Assembly: GCF_947179165.1 (NCBI RefSeq)
Contig: NC_077239.1
Location: forward strand, 20,429,134-20,493,133
Length of the DNA stretch: 64,000 nucleotides
Source: Solanum dulcamara
Taxonomy: Eukaryota > Streptophyta > Magnoliopsida > Solanales > Solanaceae
Direction: 5' to 3'
Shown: one piece after another, positions 23,327 through 35,430 of the stretch
Layout: the number at the start of each line of letters is the position of its first letter
Numbering within the stretch: position 1 is the first letter of the stretch
Notes under the pieces: generated by a model
What the model was told of the DNA's origin: nothing
The model's database searches: none
What the model saw: only the letters and a program-made list of their open reading frames with translations
Made by a program: the position numbers and the translations under genes

Positions 23327-23958
23327 AAGCTCAAAACCACTTGCTGAAAATTACAACACCAAAATAGGGTTTCTAGTGTTTGTTTCGCAAAGCCTTTAAT
23401 TATACGAAACGAGGGGTCATGTGGTTGCCACTAGCAGCACCTTAACCCTATTTAGAACATATTTGTCCCTGAAACAACACACCACACCCCTGCAGAAACA
23501 ACTCACAAGAACAACACTTTACTTCGACAACAATTCAACTATAACGAGTACAATTTGTGTTGTCTCCAACGCGAAGCATTCCTATACCATTTTCACGTTT
23601 CCAGACACACACAAGGTGTATAACACACTCCATAACTACCCCACAAATTTCAAATTAAAAGGAAAAACCTTACCTTACCCAAAATAGGCTACAATCCGCC
23701 AAGACGCGCCTCAGAACTTCTCTAGACGAGCTGAAATTATGTGGACTGTTTGTATGACTTCCTCGCTGCCCTAAATTGGAATTTCTTGTTATTAAACATT
23801 GTTATATAACTGTAGGATACCATAATCAATTAATTCACGGAACGAAATTCGGAGGCATACCTACAAAGGGCCTAACCCGTAGCCCCTCTCTTCTTGCCTC
23901 CAACGTTTTTTCCTCTTCTTTCTTTCACTTTTCTGGACATAAAGATGAGGATATGGTT

Positions 23959-24049
23959 CTGTAGACATATTAAGATACATATATACATATACACTTGGTT
24001 GAGGAACACCACAGATAATTAATTCACGGAGGAAAATGGGAAAACTTAC
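23959..24049 (-). other. intron-like segment in solo LTR
   Basis: On the minus strand a donor aag|gtaagtttt (GT at 24049-24048) is followed 91 nt later by an acceptor-like atgtctacag (AG at 23960-23959). The interval is AT-rich. The same position in C and D LTRs has donor aag|gtaagt. A cagccatgg context for an ATG lies just upstream, followed soon by a stop in this copy. Confidence 0.3.
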
Positions 24050-24700
24050 CTTAAACTTTCTCAAACCATGGCTGCCTCTTCCTCTCACGTTTTCTCTCTA
24101 TTCTTTTGGCTGATTTTAGATAAAGACCAACTGAAGATTCACATACTACATAAATATATGAGGTGACACATGTCATCCCCTAAGGGTGACATATGTCAAG
24201 CCCTTATTGGGCCACCTCAATAATGCTGCTAATAGGGTGCTGCAACGTCGTAGTGGGGTCCACCTCCCCCAAGCAGGTGGGTTACCTACTTGACCCCAAG
24301 AAGGTAGGCCACCTGCCTTCTTGAGGTGCTGCCACTTGTCACCTTCCTAGGATGCCACGTTTCACTCTTTTTTCTCCCTCGCGGGTTTGTCGTCTCATCT
24401 TATTTTAAGAACCCATGTAATACTTGCTACGTAGGCTTGGTATGTCCTCCAGTAGCTCAAGTATATAAGACTTTTACATTAATAACTTACGTAGGTAAAT
24501 CGAGTTCTATGACTCCTTACTTGGCCTCCAATTCCCTTCAGATTCTTATGACTCCATTTCCAACCTTCTCTACTATGGGGTATCACATTCTCCCTTCCTT
24601 AGAGTCATTAGATAGTGTCGTAGCATATCCAGCTCATATGATAATGTCTAAGGAACTTATGGGACATTCCGAGTTTATAAGTGTGGGGTGTAACAGTATC

Positions 24701-25200
24701 CCACCCTAATCCTCAACTAATGGTAATAGGACCTCAAATGAATCTTAGAAAATACCATGTCACCTTAAAAGTTGGTCAACCAAATTATCAATATGAGTCA
24801 TATGATACTGGTCTTCATTATTACCTTGTTCAACTACTTGAAGTCAACATAAATATGCATAGACCCGTCCTTCTTCTTCACAAATAGGACTGGGAATCCC
24901 AAGGCAAAACATTGGGTTAGAAGAATCCCTTACCGAAGAGATCCTAAAGTTTAACACTAAGATCCCTGAGCTCTGTTGGGGTTGTATGGTAAGGTAGAAT
25001 AGAAATAAGATGAGTGCCTAGGTTAAGCTCAACAATAATGTCAATGTCATGCTCTTGTGGAAGGCTAGGTAAATTAGTAGGAAACTCATCTGTGAACTCA
25101 TGTACAACTGGAAATGCATAATTTGTGGTGGCTTCTCTACTAACACCCCACACATAATCCAAATATGCTAGACACCTATTAAAGACCAATCTTGAGCTCG
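24701..25200 (-). pseudogene. pol: RT N-terminal half relic, element F (part 1 of 2)
   Basis: The minus-strand open frame 25189-24944 shows the conserved RT entry: VVHEFTDEFPTNLPSLPQEHDIDI, then THLISILPYHTTPTELRDL. The fingers follow in another frame (WDSPVLFVKKKDGS, about 24900-24860), then a decayed palm motif A (FSKIHLRSYYH; the family has FSKIDLRSGYH), so the first catalytic Asp is His. The sequence is interrupted at 24700 by the solo LTR and resumes at 21548. Confidence 0.8.
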
Positions 25201-25339
25201 GTTGTGACTATATTTGCCTAGCGACACAATCAAAGGAATACCATGCATGACTAAGGTAACAATCTTAGCATAGCGATTCAAGACTGCATAGTGGGGGATA
25301 ACTAGTCCAAGCATAGAATAATATCAAAATTTAACATAT

Positions 25340-25567
25340 TTAACTCAATAAGGTCAGCTCAAATGCCACACCCCTAATAGTCACTATGTAAGATCTATAA
25401 ACCCTAACCTCTACTAAAGACTTACCCATAAGGGTCAAAACACGCAACGACAATAAAAATGGCTTAGAATACATACTCAACAAAGAAGCACAATACACTG
25501 ATACATATGAAAATATAGAAACTGGGTTAAATAAGGCCAAGGTAGTTTGATTGAAGAAAAGAATCAT
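25340..25567 (-). pseudogene. aspartic protease relic, element F
   Basis: The minus-strand frame contains SIFSYVSVYCAS, KPFLLSLRVLTLMGKSLVEVRVYRSYIVTI and GVAFELTLL, which match the family segment FSYVSSYFA..STPVGDSLVVDRVYRSC..I.GFET..DL. The DSGATHSF-type catalytic motif should lie just upstream near 25570-25600 and is not intact. Confidence 0.65.
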
Positions 25568-25599
25568 GCTATAATAACATTGTTCGATGCCTCAGCCCT

Positions 25600-26985
25600 T
25601 CTATTGCTCGAGCTACATAGAAGTGGCTTTCCACCTCTAGCCTAGGCATCTGATCTACTACCAGACCTGCATCCTGAAGATCCTCTTGAAGCTCCCTAGT
25701 GACTACCCCATCGGTCATAACCCCGGGTACTTCCTCTAGCTAGAGGTGCTAGAGTTGAAACTAGCTGAGCTAAATATGGAGAAGGTGAGATCCTCTGTTC
25801 CTGGGGACACACTCAATTCTTGGCCATGATATTCATAATATAAACAACCTTATTAAGCATGGCCTTAAAATAAGGGACCACGGCAACCTAAAGAACCTGA
25901 ATACAAGCCTCTAAACTCTAACCTCTTGTACCATCTTATCTATACTGATCTCCTTCTAAGGAATGAAGTATCGCCTTAAAAGGCCTATTAGACTATATCT
26001 TTGTATAATGATGGCAAGCCCTATTATATGAGTCCATGCCCCTTTAGTAAGACATATATTAGCTGCCCTGATGGCGAGGTCTAGTGTCGCTGCCCTATAG
26101 TATAGGAATGATCAAACACGTCTAAGAACTAGCGGCTTGCTGAAACCATTGAATCATGCTCAACCACAGCTGTAATCTCAAACCACTGACAAAATAATAA
26201 ACTCTCTCCTCCTCTATAGGTAAAACATTAGTTTCATGTCTGGAGAGCTCGAGAAACATCACCGTATACTAACATATGGTCATTGAGACTTCTCCAAATA
26301 AGATAATTTATTCCATAGTCGATCTTGAACACTCCTAGGTATAAATGTGGCATAAAAGTCCTCAGAAAATTCAGTTCAAGACACTGGTGGAAACTCAATT
26401 GGTCTACACTCAATAAGGTGCACAACCATTGCCTGGATGACTCATAAAGCTAATAAGCAGTGAAGTTGGCTCCTCTTAACTCCACTAGACCAAATATGTA
26501 TAGCCACTCATAACAACTAGTCAAAAATACATGGCTGGTGGCAATGGGTTCTTGTGGCACCTAACCCTATAGTGCTAGTATAATTGGACCTCGGGCTTGC
26601 TACATACCCTCGTAATAGGTTAATAACTAGGGAATATCGGTTTGTAGATCAAGAGCCATGGCTGGTCCAGGCCCCACCTCCTAAGAAAACATAAGCTACG
26701 TAAGGATCTCCTACTTGATGTAGTTTCTTCTGTCTATCGTCGGTTGGTACTGCAACCCTCACACGACCTTAGGGACGTCCTCTACCCTTATAAGGCCTCT
26801 ATATTTGGGTTCGAGTGCGTCAACTCCAGCTACTACATAGCGCATGCAAGTCCTCTTGCAATTAAGTGAAATAAGTGAGAATTCCCAAATTCAAATAATA
26901 AAACCATCATGCAAAACAAAACTAAAGAGAGAATCTTCCTAAAGATACCCTAACGACATTAGCTCTATACAAGCAACAATGGCGA
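25600..26985 (-). pseudogene. gag: gag relic, element F
   Basis: The region between primer-binding site and protease. A recognisable but decayed capsid segment lies in the minus-strand frame 26425-26234 (FLRTFMPHLYLGVF..DYGINYLIW, where relatives have F..KFIP...R..F..L.QG). Arg-rich text near 25680-25740 and 26740-26800 fits nucleocapsid or linker sequence. No zinc knuckle could be read with confidence, and many stops are present. Confidence 0.55.
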
Positions 26986-26991
26986 ACTTGG

Positions 26992-27004
26992 GGCTGTAAT
27001 ACCA
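26992..27004 (-). other. primer-binding site, element F
   Basis: On the minus strand tggtattacagcc, two changes from TGGTATCAGAGC, lies a few bases after the LTR end ggtcatgaaa. It fixes the orientation of element F and shows that 27010-29828 is its 5' LTR. Confidence 0.7.
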
Positions 27005-27009
27005 AGTTT

Positions 27010-29828
27010 TCATGACCTGATTCCACGAGTTGTGATGACACATACTATTACCTAGATAGTAGGTAAGCTAGCCTATATCCCGAAATGATAGGTAGAATGC
27101 ATAATGGTAGAAACAATAAGTAACATGCTATAATCTAAAGTAAGCGATAGAAGAAAAAATGAGCATATATATACAAACATCAAGATCCAATCTCAAAAAG
27201 ATGAATACATGTACAGAGCTACTAGAAAGATTACATGTCCCAAAAATAGACCACCAAATATACAGATTTATCTCAAAAGCTTCAAACTGGCCAAAATATA
27301 AACAGAGGGAGACAAACTAATCTAGTAAGTATTGCTCAAACTTGCATCACCAAAAAGATGCATAGTGTAGTATGAGTACTAAAATAAAAATACCAGTAGG
27401 CACCATAAGATTCCTAATATTGAAAAATAAAGAAAATATGAAAAGAAGGAACTAACACTAAATAGTCAAAGGAACAGAATTCTAATAAGGAATGCCTCAG
27501 CCTAGGAGAGAATTAAAATGCAATCTAATAACTAACTATAACCTTATGGACCCTATAAGCCTGATGAGTACACAGAAGAACTTAAGATACTAATCTTTGA
27601 GATTATAATATTCCAAATAGAAAAGCTATCCCTGGACATGAACGGTGATTATGGCAACCCCCAAAGAACCCAATAGAATCACTATGTAAGGACTTGAACT
27701 CGGAAAATAAAAATGATGCTCAAACTTGAATTAAGGTTAATAATGATGTACTAAGTCCTCAAACTGTAGATAAAAGATGCATCAGGGCCTCAAACTATGG
27801 CTAAAGAGATATGTTATGGCCATGAACCATGGCTAACAAGATACGCTAGAGACTCAAACTGTGGCTAAAAAGGATATGAAATGGCCTCAAATCATATCTA
27901 AAGTGATACGCAAGGTTCTTAAACCATTGTTAAAGGTCATGTGACATGACCTTGAACCATCAACAATACGGGTAACTGAGGAGAAATTCCATGTCAAGTC
28001 ACTAATAAATTACTCCAACCTCAAACTACATCTAATTCTAATAAATCAAACGAAGCTTGAAATAAGAACCGAACAATCACTAGGCTAAGCCTTGATTAAA
28101 TTATGGAAAATGGGTCACAAGATCTGAGTTACCACGTCTCTAAGGCTTATCTATCATACCCAAGTCAGTTATATGAGTCTACAGGGTGTTAAGCCATTCG
28201 AAGTAACGCCGAAGAATCTCTAAGGCCTATCAGCTCCAAAATGCAAGTCTAAGGAAATATTAGCCTACACATGGTATAAGTCTTATAATCTTTCAAAATT
28301 TATAAGAACGTATATACAAATGCCACAAGGTAAGGATGGTCACAATAAGGGAATTAAAAATGCCAACCCTTTCGGCAATCCCAAAAATATAGCCTAAAAC
28401 ATGATTTCTAAGTAGGTAAATTGAATCAACTACTAACCCAACACACACTCTAACTAATCAACATGAATTCACGTTCTCGAGCTAAATCTAAAGACCAAAA
28501 AGTTGTAACCTACGTTAAAGTTGATCATGAGTGCTAAAAATCTCAATTTGCAAGATTTTCCCTTTTGAACAGCCTCTAAATGTTTCCACGCTATCAAAAA
28601 TATGATTTTGGTGTTAATACAGGCATTTTCATACAAAAAATATAGAAATCATGATCGCAACTTTAATATGGTCATTTAGATACTAAAATCACAGAAATAA
28701 AGATGGACCACAATTTGAATCTTTAATTAGATTGTGGAACCTGTGACGGGTATTCACATATTGGATCCATCAAAAGAACCAAATGAGCTTAATGAACTTG
28801 TTCCCCATAATGGGACCATATTAAAGCTTGGAAGAGGCCAAAATTAGCTCATGCAAAAAAAATAAATTAAATCACCATTAAAGAATTGAGCAACCCCTTC
28901 GGGAGGGAATTTTACTCAAATAAATATCCTTATACTTCCCTGATTACTCTAATGCAAAGCCGCAAACATTTCAAATAAAAACAAACAAGAATCACCTAAT
29001 TTGAAGCTCTACAACTTGGGATATATGCTTTTGATGTTATATTACAAAGCTGAGTTCGCGTCTAGTCTTTAAATAAAATACCAGAAAAACTTACTCTACA
29101 TGATCATAGGGTCTAGTTTTGCAATCACGATCGCGAACCACCAGTTAAATGGTCTAAGCAATCATGAAGGTTAACCTCCATGATCACGAAGACCAAAGAG
29201 AGTCAACCAAGTCAACCTCTCCTTGTGATCGCGACAATGGGTCATGAAACCACGATGGTTATATACAGTGACCCTCCATAATCACTAAGGCCTTCTTGCA
29301 ATTGTGTTGAGGAAAGACACCTGCACCAGATGCTAGTGCATTAGACAAAACATCATCCTAAAATTATCAGACAGGGTGCTCAACATTTGTTCGAAACCTT
29401 GTGTAAGAAATTGAGATATGCTACCTCATCAAATTTGACATTCCAAATTTAATAGAGATATCAAAACTTCTAGGCGAGATAATATCTTTAAAAAGAAAGT
29501 CCCACACCATAACTTTATTTTTAGCCAAACTCGACAAGATGGATCGGGATGAGCTCAAAAGACTTTACTCAGAGAATGTCCTTTAAGATCAAACTAGATG
29601 ATCTGGAGCTAACAAAACTGTCAGAATTCCAATCTGAGGATATCTTGCTAAACTTCTGACTGAAGTCAATCATTAAAATTTCAAAATATCCAAAACACAT
29701 AAACACTCATCAAAATCAAACGAATGTCTAGGTGAACAAACTTACAGGCCCAAAAAAGCTATAAATTACTTGGGACCTGTATCTCAAAATTCACTGATAT
29801 GAAGAAAATGGCCCAACTAGTCATTACA
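27010..29828 (-). repeat. Element F 5' LTR
   Basis: On the minus strand it starts TGTAATGACTAG (29828) and ends just before the primer-binding site, about 2.8 kb. Its U3 shares words with the element H LTR (61054-62721), including gatcgcgatt/catgatcac-type GC-richer text at 29100-29300. Tandem, degenerate tggcctcaaac..ataag units occur at about 27770-27960. Plus-strand flank at its start is tcaaa (29829-29833); no partner flank survives. Confidence 0.75.
27755..27965 (-). repeat. degenerate tandem repeat in element F LTR
   Basis: Plus-strand words cctcaaac(t/c)(g/a)tggctaaa..agatacg recur about every 40-45 bp (about 27755, 27800, 27850, 27885, 27925). This is a minisatellite-like module in the central LTR, comparable in position to the arrays in family E and element C. 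Confidence 0.55.
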
Positions 29829-30485
29829 TCAAACCAACGTGCTTATCAACTAGGATGATGCGTCTCTTTAGGATTTATTTTGATCTCAACAAAAGGAAGT
29901 TTTGTGGATGTTCTTAAAGTATTTATTTTCAAGAAGATTTCGGTCATGTATTTATCCCTTTCTGAATTTTGATAATTTTATGAACTTTTCAAGCTGTCTT
30001 TTCAAGGAAATGTATTATTGTTTATAGCTTGAGCTAGTGTTTAGAGTATCATAGCCTCCAAGAACCCTAATTGAAATTGGGCTTATCTATTAGTACCACA
30101 AAATTTTGATGTCTAGAAAGTGCCCCCGAATTTCACAACTTGTCAGTGTTTAGATTTGGCAAAAAATCAAGAAAAGGCTTTTCATACCCATAAAAATGGA
30201 GCTTTCATATTTATAATTTTATGGCTTTAAACTTAAAGGTTTGGTTTCTAAGAGAATATATGAAGGACGTAGTCCCTCTGAGCTTGCTTATTTATTTTGA
30301 TCAAGTTAAATTATTTTTTTACCATAATAACATAGAAAGAATTAAAGTGAATATAAACATTAATGTAATATTTTTACGTAGAAATCACTCACCTCACAAG
30401 TGTAAAAAATCACAACCTACACATCTGCAAGATTTCTCCTAAACATCACTAAATGAATGAGCTTAAATATTTTAGAGGAGTAATC
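29829..30485. other. no recognised feature
   Basis: AT-rich DNA between the element F LTR and the surviving 3' end of element G. A 73-codon open frame at 30221-30442 has no recognised motif and a composition expected of noncoding DNA. It could be decayed G internal sequence or older host DNA. Confidence 0.5.
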
Positions 30486-30489
30486 TTAT

Positions 30490-30658
30490 GAAGAAGTCCC
30501 TATTTCCGTAGTAGATCATTATAAGAAGATTATGAAATAAGGATATCGCTTTTGTGAAAGTATTGTGGTGGAGACAAAATGTTGAAGAGTTGATATGGGA
30601 TGTTAAAGAGGGCATGAAACCCAAATATCCCTACCTATTTGTTCATTTAGAGAGTTAG
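30490..30658 (+). pseudogene. pol: pol C-terminal end, element G (5' truncated)
   Basis: The final segment of a gypsy polyprotein: NKDIAFVKVLWWRQNVEELIWDV, then MKPKYPYLF, ending at a TAG at 30656-30658. The family form is VKVLWRNQ..E.ATWE.E..M..KYP.LF. At least one stop lies upstream (about 30535). The rest of G internal DNA and its 5' LTR are absent from the window. Confidence 0.8.
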
Positions 30659-30762
30659 TCTCGCATTTGAGTATATGTGGTATGTTACTTATGAGCTATA
30701 TATGTTCTTGTATTGTTTCTTATATTGGAACAAATATTATTATCATTCGAAAATGGATGTTC

Positions 30763-30777
30763 CTAAGGGGGGAAGGA
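30763..30777 (+). other. polypurine tract, element G
   Basis: aaggggggaagga directly precedes the LTR start TGTAACAACCC at 30778, the canonical plus-strand primer position. Confidence 0.85.
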
Positions 30778-32214
30778 TGTAACAACCCACCCATTTGAAT
30801 GTTAGAGTTAACTTATACTTTGGGAATAAGACTAAGACTTGTTAACACATAAGTAAGGATATTTTATGAGTTATTTTAATTTCACAAAGTTGGTATGTTA
30901 AGTTCGGAAGTCAAGGAAGTTGAGAAATATAAGTCGACAAAAGGTATTGTAAATGCCATTAAGGAATTTTTTGAAATTTTAGGTCAAATGTCTCAGCACT
31001 ATTCTCCTAATATACAAGGAGTTAAAATGTCCATGACCTATCAAATCGAATCTCTATGAGTTTAGTTTCCAACAAACTAAACCGCTCATCCATATGACTT
31101 CAAGATTGAGTGATATTTATATTTTTGTGAGACTGCATAAGAAAGCACCTCTAGTTGGGTCACCCTATCTCTAAGTTGATTTATCTTTATATTAGGCTAT
31201 CTTCATAATTTTTTTCCATGAGAAATATTTTTAAAAACTCAGAAAAGTCAAATTTAAGCTACTAAATTCACCATGGGTGTTGATCTTTTCAACTTGGAAG
31301 TTTAACAGAAGTTGCTAAATGTTGTAAGCTCATCATTGTGGTAGAGTTATCTTGTTCAATTAAGCTTTGTTTTTTTCTGCATGAATACATATTTTCAACC
31401 TTTGTATTTACGTCATTTTTGTTGAGGTAACCTTTTTTTTAAAACCCTCCTTTGTAATTTCATATCGTTTCTATTGATTTTTGAGATACGTTGTGGTATT
31501 TTTGATATTATGGCTTTGGGAAGCCCTTTGTCTTAGATATATGGGATATTATTGTTGTTTATTGATGGTGTTAAGTGATGGAGGTAAAGGGAGGACTGGT
31601 GTGATTCTAATTTAGGTCGTATTAGATGGTTGTTAGGTTGAGCTGCTTGGAGAAGACCTAGTTAAGTTGCCACGGCTGCTTGCGCTTCTTTGAGATGTTG
31701 TTGGAATTTCTTCATTAGAGTTAGCTGCTGTTTATTGTTGTTAGTGGCCTCATTTTATGCATTGGACTTGGCTGGTCTTGAGTTTGACACAAGCACCTTA
31801 TCGATTAGTTATGGTTTGTTCTTGCAGCCTTATTGATTTTCACATTATAGCACTATTTTTGGTTGACCAAGCTTCTTACCAACATCTTTTGGGCTTGGTT
31901 GGAAGGTATGTTAAGGCTAATATTTTTTCTTATGGCATGATCTTGATGTCCTAAACTTGTCATGGCCTATTTATAGTCATTATATGACTTGTAGACTTAT
32001 CCTATTGAGTTGGCTACTACCATATGATTACTATCTATAACTGACACTTTACTCCTCGTCTAGTAGCCTAAAAATAATGCTATAATTATATTTGGATCAA
32101 TTATGATTACTTATTATCATTGTAATATTTTACCGTCTAGCTGCCGCCTATGAATTTGTTTTAGCCTTAGCAGACACTAACACTACAGGGTTCTTGAGTA
32201 AATAAATTGATTTT

Positions 32215-32348
32215 CATACCGAGCCTACGGGTTGGGTAGACCGAGCTTATGGGCCTAGTAGACCAAACCTACAGGTTGGGTAAACAGTACCTATAAGATG
32301 GGTAGGGTGACCTATGGGGCAACATATATATATATATATATATATATT
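32215..32348 (+). repeat. short tandem repeats and TA microsatellite in element G LTR
   Basis: Degenerate units of about 30 bp (gagcctacgggttgggtagac, varied) occur four times at 32215-32310, followed by an uninterrupted run of about 12 TA dinucleotides at 32324-32348. Confidence 0.8.
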
Positions 32349-33013
32349 GTAACATAGAGCTTCAGAGTTACATTAATTCATGACACATGTACATTCAGAT
32401 AGTTTAGATCAGATTATTATTGGGATCTAGGTTAGGGGCTACTATGGGTATTTAGCAATTTTTTTGTGCTCATTAGAATTTCTAAAGATTGTGTGCTATT
32501 TGTACCTACCGGGCTTATGGGGGCCAGGTCTGGTTATTACCTATTATGTCTTATATTATCTTTTTATAGGGAGATAATGTATTGTACTTGTTTTTCACCC
32601 TTGCCTTTTTATTTAGTACTTAAACTTTAGTTTTAGCTTTATATTTGACTTACATGAACGGTACATTATTCAGTGCTGATGTCCCTTGCCTAGGGGCACT
32701 GTATTCATGCTTAAAGGTTTAGAATGACGATCAGATGGACCTGCCAATTACCATTACAAAGCTTCAGAGGTTTGGCTAGCTCCTTTCCTTTCAAGGGTCT
32801 CTAGAGCCTTAGAGGTTTTCCTTTTTGCTACTTATTTTTGGGTTGGTTAGGGCCCTATCCAACCAAGTATTTTATTCATAAAGGCTTGCAGACTAGTCAG
32901 TTGGGTTGTATAGATGCGATAGTGGCCCTTTTGGCCTTTTATGTTCATTAGCTACATCTTGTTAGCCAATTGGGCCTTGTTGTTATGTTGGTAGCAGTTA
33001 GAAGCTTAATAGA

Positions 33014-35213
33014 TGTAACATTCCTCAAAATGCTCACAAGTGCCATAAGAATGTCTTGGGAATAGGCTACTCACGTAATGCATTATTCTTAATATTTTTG
33101 GCAAATCTGAGTATGAGATACCGATCAGGTGGTCAAACCCTATGAGAAAATGGTCTTGTTGGATTTTTAGAACCCGTATATCAAAAGATAGATTTTTCAA
33201 GAAACTGCGCAAAACAGTAAATTGTGCGGAATCTACGTGTCACGGACTTGGTCTCATTCAGTGATGTTTCTATATGAGTCAAAATCTGTCCAAAATCCCA
33301 TCAGCTCAAAATTGGCCTATCAATGAACACCTTCGCGTTGTGGACCTGGGTAATAGTTTTTGTCCGAATTCAGTTTTTAAGTAAGGGCACTTTAGACTTT
33401 TCCCTAATTGTTAGTTAATGAACCTGAATATTTTTAGGATCTAATTCTACTCTATAAACTACCCTAAACCTCAAATTCTATTCATTCTTCTACAATTTAC
33501 ATACTCAATTATTTCTCTCTTTATAAAAGACTCTCAAGAACTCCATTGAAAACATCAAAAAAATTCACTGAATCTCTCCATCAAAACTCTCAAGTTCTTC
33601 CAAATTATTTGGTTTTCTCACTCAAGGTTTGTGGGTATTGATTCATGGATTCTTTCATCCATGAAGCCCAATCAATTTCTCAAGTTATCCATCAAATTAA
33701 AGTATGGTGTTTTATGGGTTTTATGATCTCTGTTCTAATTGCATGAACTATGATTTAAATTATAGTTATGAGTCTATGTTGATATAAATTGATGGTTATT
33801 GCATTGAATTAAAGAGTTTTTCTATGAATTCTCCTATATTGATCTCTAGGGTTGATGGTGTGAATTATGGGTATTTTGAAATATACTTCCAAATGATATT
33901 ATCTTTATGAATTATGTATGGGCTGATAGAAAGTATATGAACTTGCATGTTTTCAAGTCAATTTCATAATTTGTAACTCAATTGATCATGCATGGCTTAC
34001 CCTAATTTCAAGTATAAGCTATGATCATGAATTTTCGAGCTATATTCTGTGAGAGTTTTATTTAATGATTTCAAAGGTATTATCATGATTCTCAAATTGA
34101 TTATGCATTTGAGTTTTACTCTAAATTCAAGTATGAATTGTCGTCAAAAATATCAAATACGTTAAAGGTATGAATTTCATACAAGTTATGAAGTAAGGTG
34201 ACTTAGAGCCCTATGTGGTGACCTAGGACTGATTTATATGAATTATGAAAATATGATTTTAATGATGAAAGGAAAATTCTCACATTACAAGTTTGTTATG
34301 AAAATTAGCTACTCTGTGATTTCCAACCTATGATCATGAATATGATATATGTCATTATGATTTCTATGCTATGTATGTATTCCGTGGGATTTGATTTAGC
34401 ACCGAGTGGACTTGAGGTGGGGCCTCTATAAAAAGCCCTAGTAGAAACCTCATGTCTCTTAAATTACGTGCCACTGCAGATTGCCTTCATGGCTAGCTAT
34501 TAGATCCATATACAGTGTATGTATGACCTGCCTAGCGGGTTAGAGTCTACCTTTGCAAGTAGATTCTCCTTTTTCGTCGTTGTATCGGGAGACATCGGGA
34601 TTCCACATTAAAGCTCGCATTGTCTTATTGTCTATTATAGTTCATATCCCTATGTGTATGACCTCATTTGTATTTTCATGATCTCAATTATGCTATTCAA
34701 ATGCTTTGGTCATTATGATTTTTTGATGACTTTACTTATCTCATCTTATCATGTATTTTACTCGACCATTGTATCCCATGATTTACGTTGCATGTCATGC
34801 CCTCATAGTTAGTACATTCTAATGTACCAATGTATATATTTTGCCTACATTATCTCATAATGTAGGGGTTGAGGGTGAAGATAATATTCATCCATGTGGC
34901 TAGTCCTTATTTATCGGGGACTAGTCATCAAGTTGGTTATTACTTTTGTTATGTTGCATATTGAGGGTGAGCTTGGTACATGTCTTATCCCCCGCCCATG
35001 TTAATGAGTAGAGGCATCTAGTTGGACAAATGTTTTGAGTCTATGTTATGAGGTGACATTCTTCATTTACTATTCATGGTTTATACTCTCTTATTATGTT
35101 TCCACTTTTACTTTACCTTATGTATGTTTATGACATGTACAAGAGGATTTTTTGGAGCCCTTTTGGGGTTTCAACTGTCGTGTTACAACTAGTCCCTAGG
35201 TCGGGTCATAACA
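33014..35213 (+). repeat. Element B 5' LTR
   Basis: Starts TGTAACATTCC and ends gggtcataaca. A TATA-like tctataaact lies at 33451-33460, and a CT-rich leader with a donor-like site (caag|gtttgtggg, GT at 33627-33628) follows. The 3' partner starts TATAACAATTC at 40254, a changed TG. The 3' half repeats AT-rich atgaat/tatgatt text with no coding potential. Confidence 0.9.
33451..33460 (+). promoter_or_regulatory. probable TATA box, element B LTR
   Basis: tctataaact, conserved in the 3' LTR as ctctataaac (40641-40650), despite substantial divergence around it. The leader that follows is CT-rich and ends at a donor-like site about 170 nt downstream. Confidence 0.6.
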
Positions 35214-35216
35214 AAC

Positions 35217-35234
35217 TTAGTATCAGAGAACAAG
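35217..35234 (+). other. primer-binding site, element B
   Basis: ttagtatcagagaacaag begins 3 nt after the LTR end, one change from the same site in element A (ttggtatcagagaacaag). Confidence 0.85.
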
Positions 35235-35430
35235 GTTCAAGTGTCCTAGGGAGTCCAACATGCCATGTCAAGTAGAGTCTTTTTCATGGTTGTGAAGTGC
35301 GCCACATCTATGAATAAGAGACTATGAGACATTTTAGGAATTCTCATTTCTTTCATGATCTATATCATGCTATAGAGTTTACTGCAAGACTTCTTTTCCC
35401 TAACAGACTTTCTTTATGATTTTCAGAAGA

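Larger units (their letters stand above)
21554..24695 (-). mobile_element. solo LTR of the C/D family, inserted in element F RT
   Basis: On the minus strand it begins TGTTACACCCC (24695) and ends gggttgggtcatgata (21554), 3142 bp. The same termini bound elements C and D. It has no internal region, so it is a solo LTR left by recombination between two LTRs. Flanks on the plus strand are gtatg (21549-21553) and gtatc (24696-24700), a 4-of-5 target duplication. Without the LTR and one flank the RT frame is continuous. Internally it is D-like (ccggccctttcagg..tccgg modules at about 22210). Open frames within it are described separately or are noise. Confidence 0.88.
20890..29828 (-). mobile_element. 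Element F: truncated Ty3/gypsy element, minus strand
   Basis: Read right to left: 5' LTR (29828-27010), primer-binding site (27004), gag (about 26980-25600), protease (25567-25340), RT (about 25200-24701, then 21548-21185) and RNase H (about 21140-20895). Integrase and the 3' LTR are missing; the coding sequence stops within RNase H where family E LTR sequence begins. RT is split by a solo LTR at 21554-24695. Confidence 0.8.

Noticed and set aside
29829..30485. Possible host gene between elements F and G
   Set aside because: Only a 73-codon frame without motifs, splice pattern or codon structure; nothing to support a gene.
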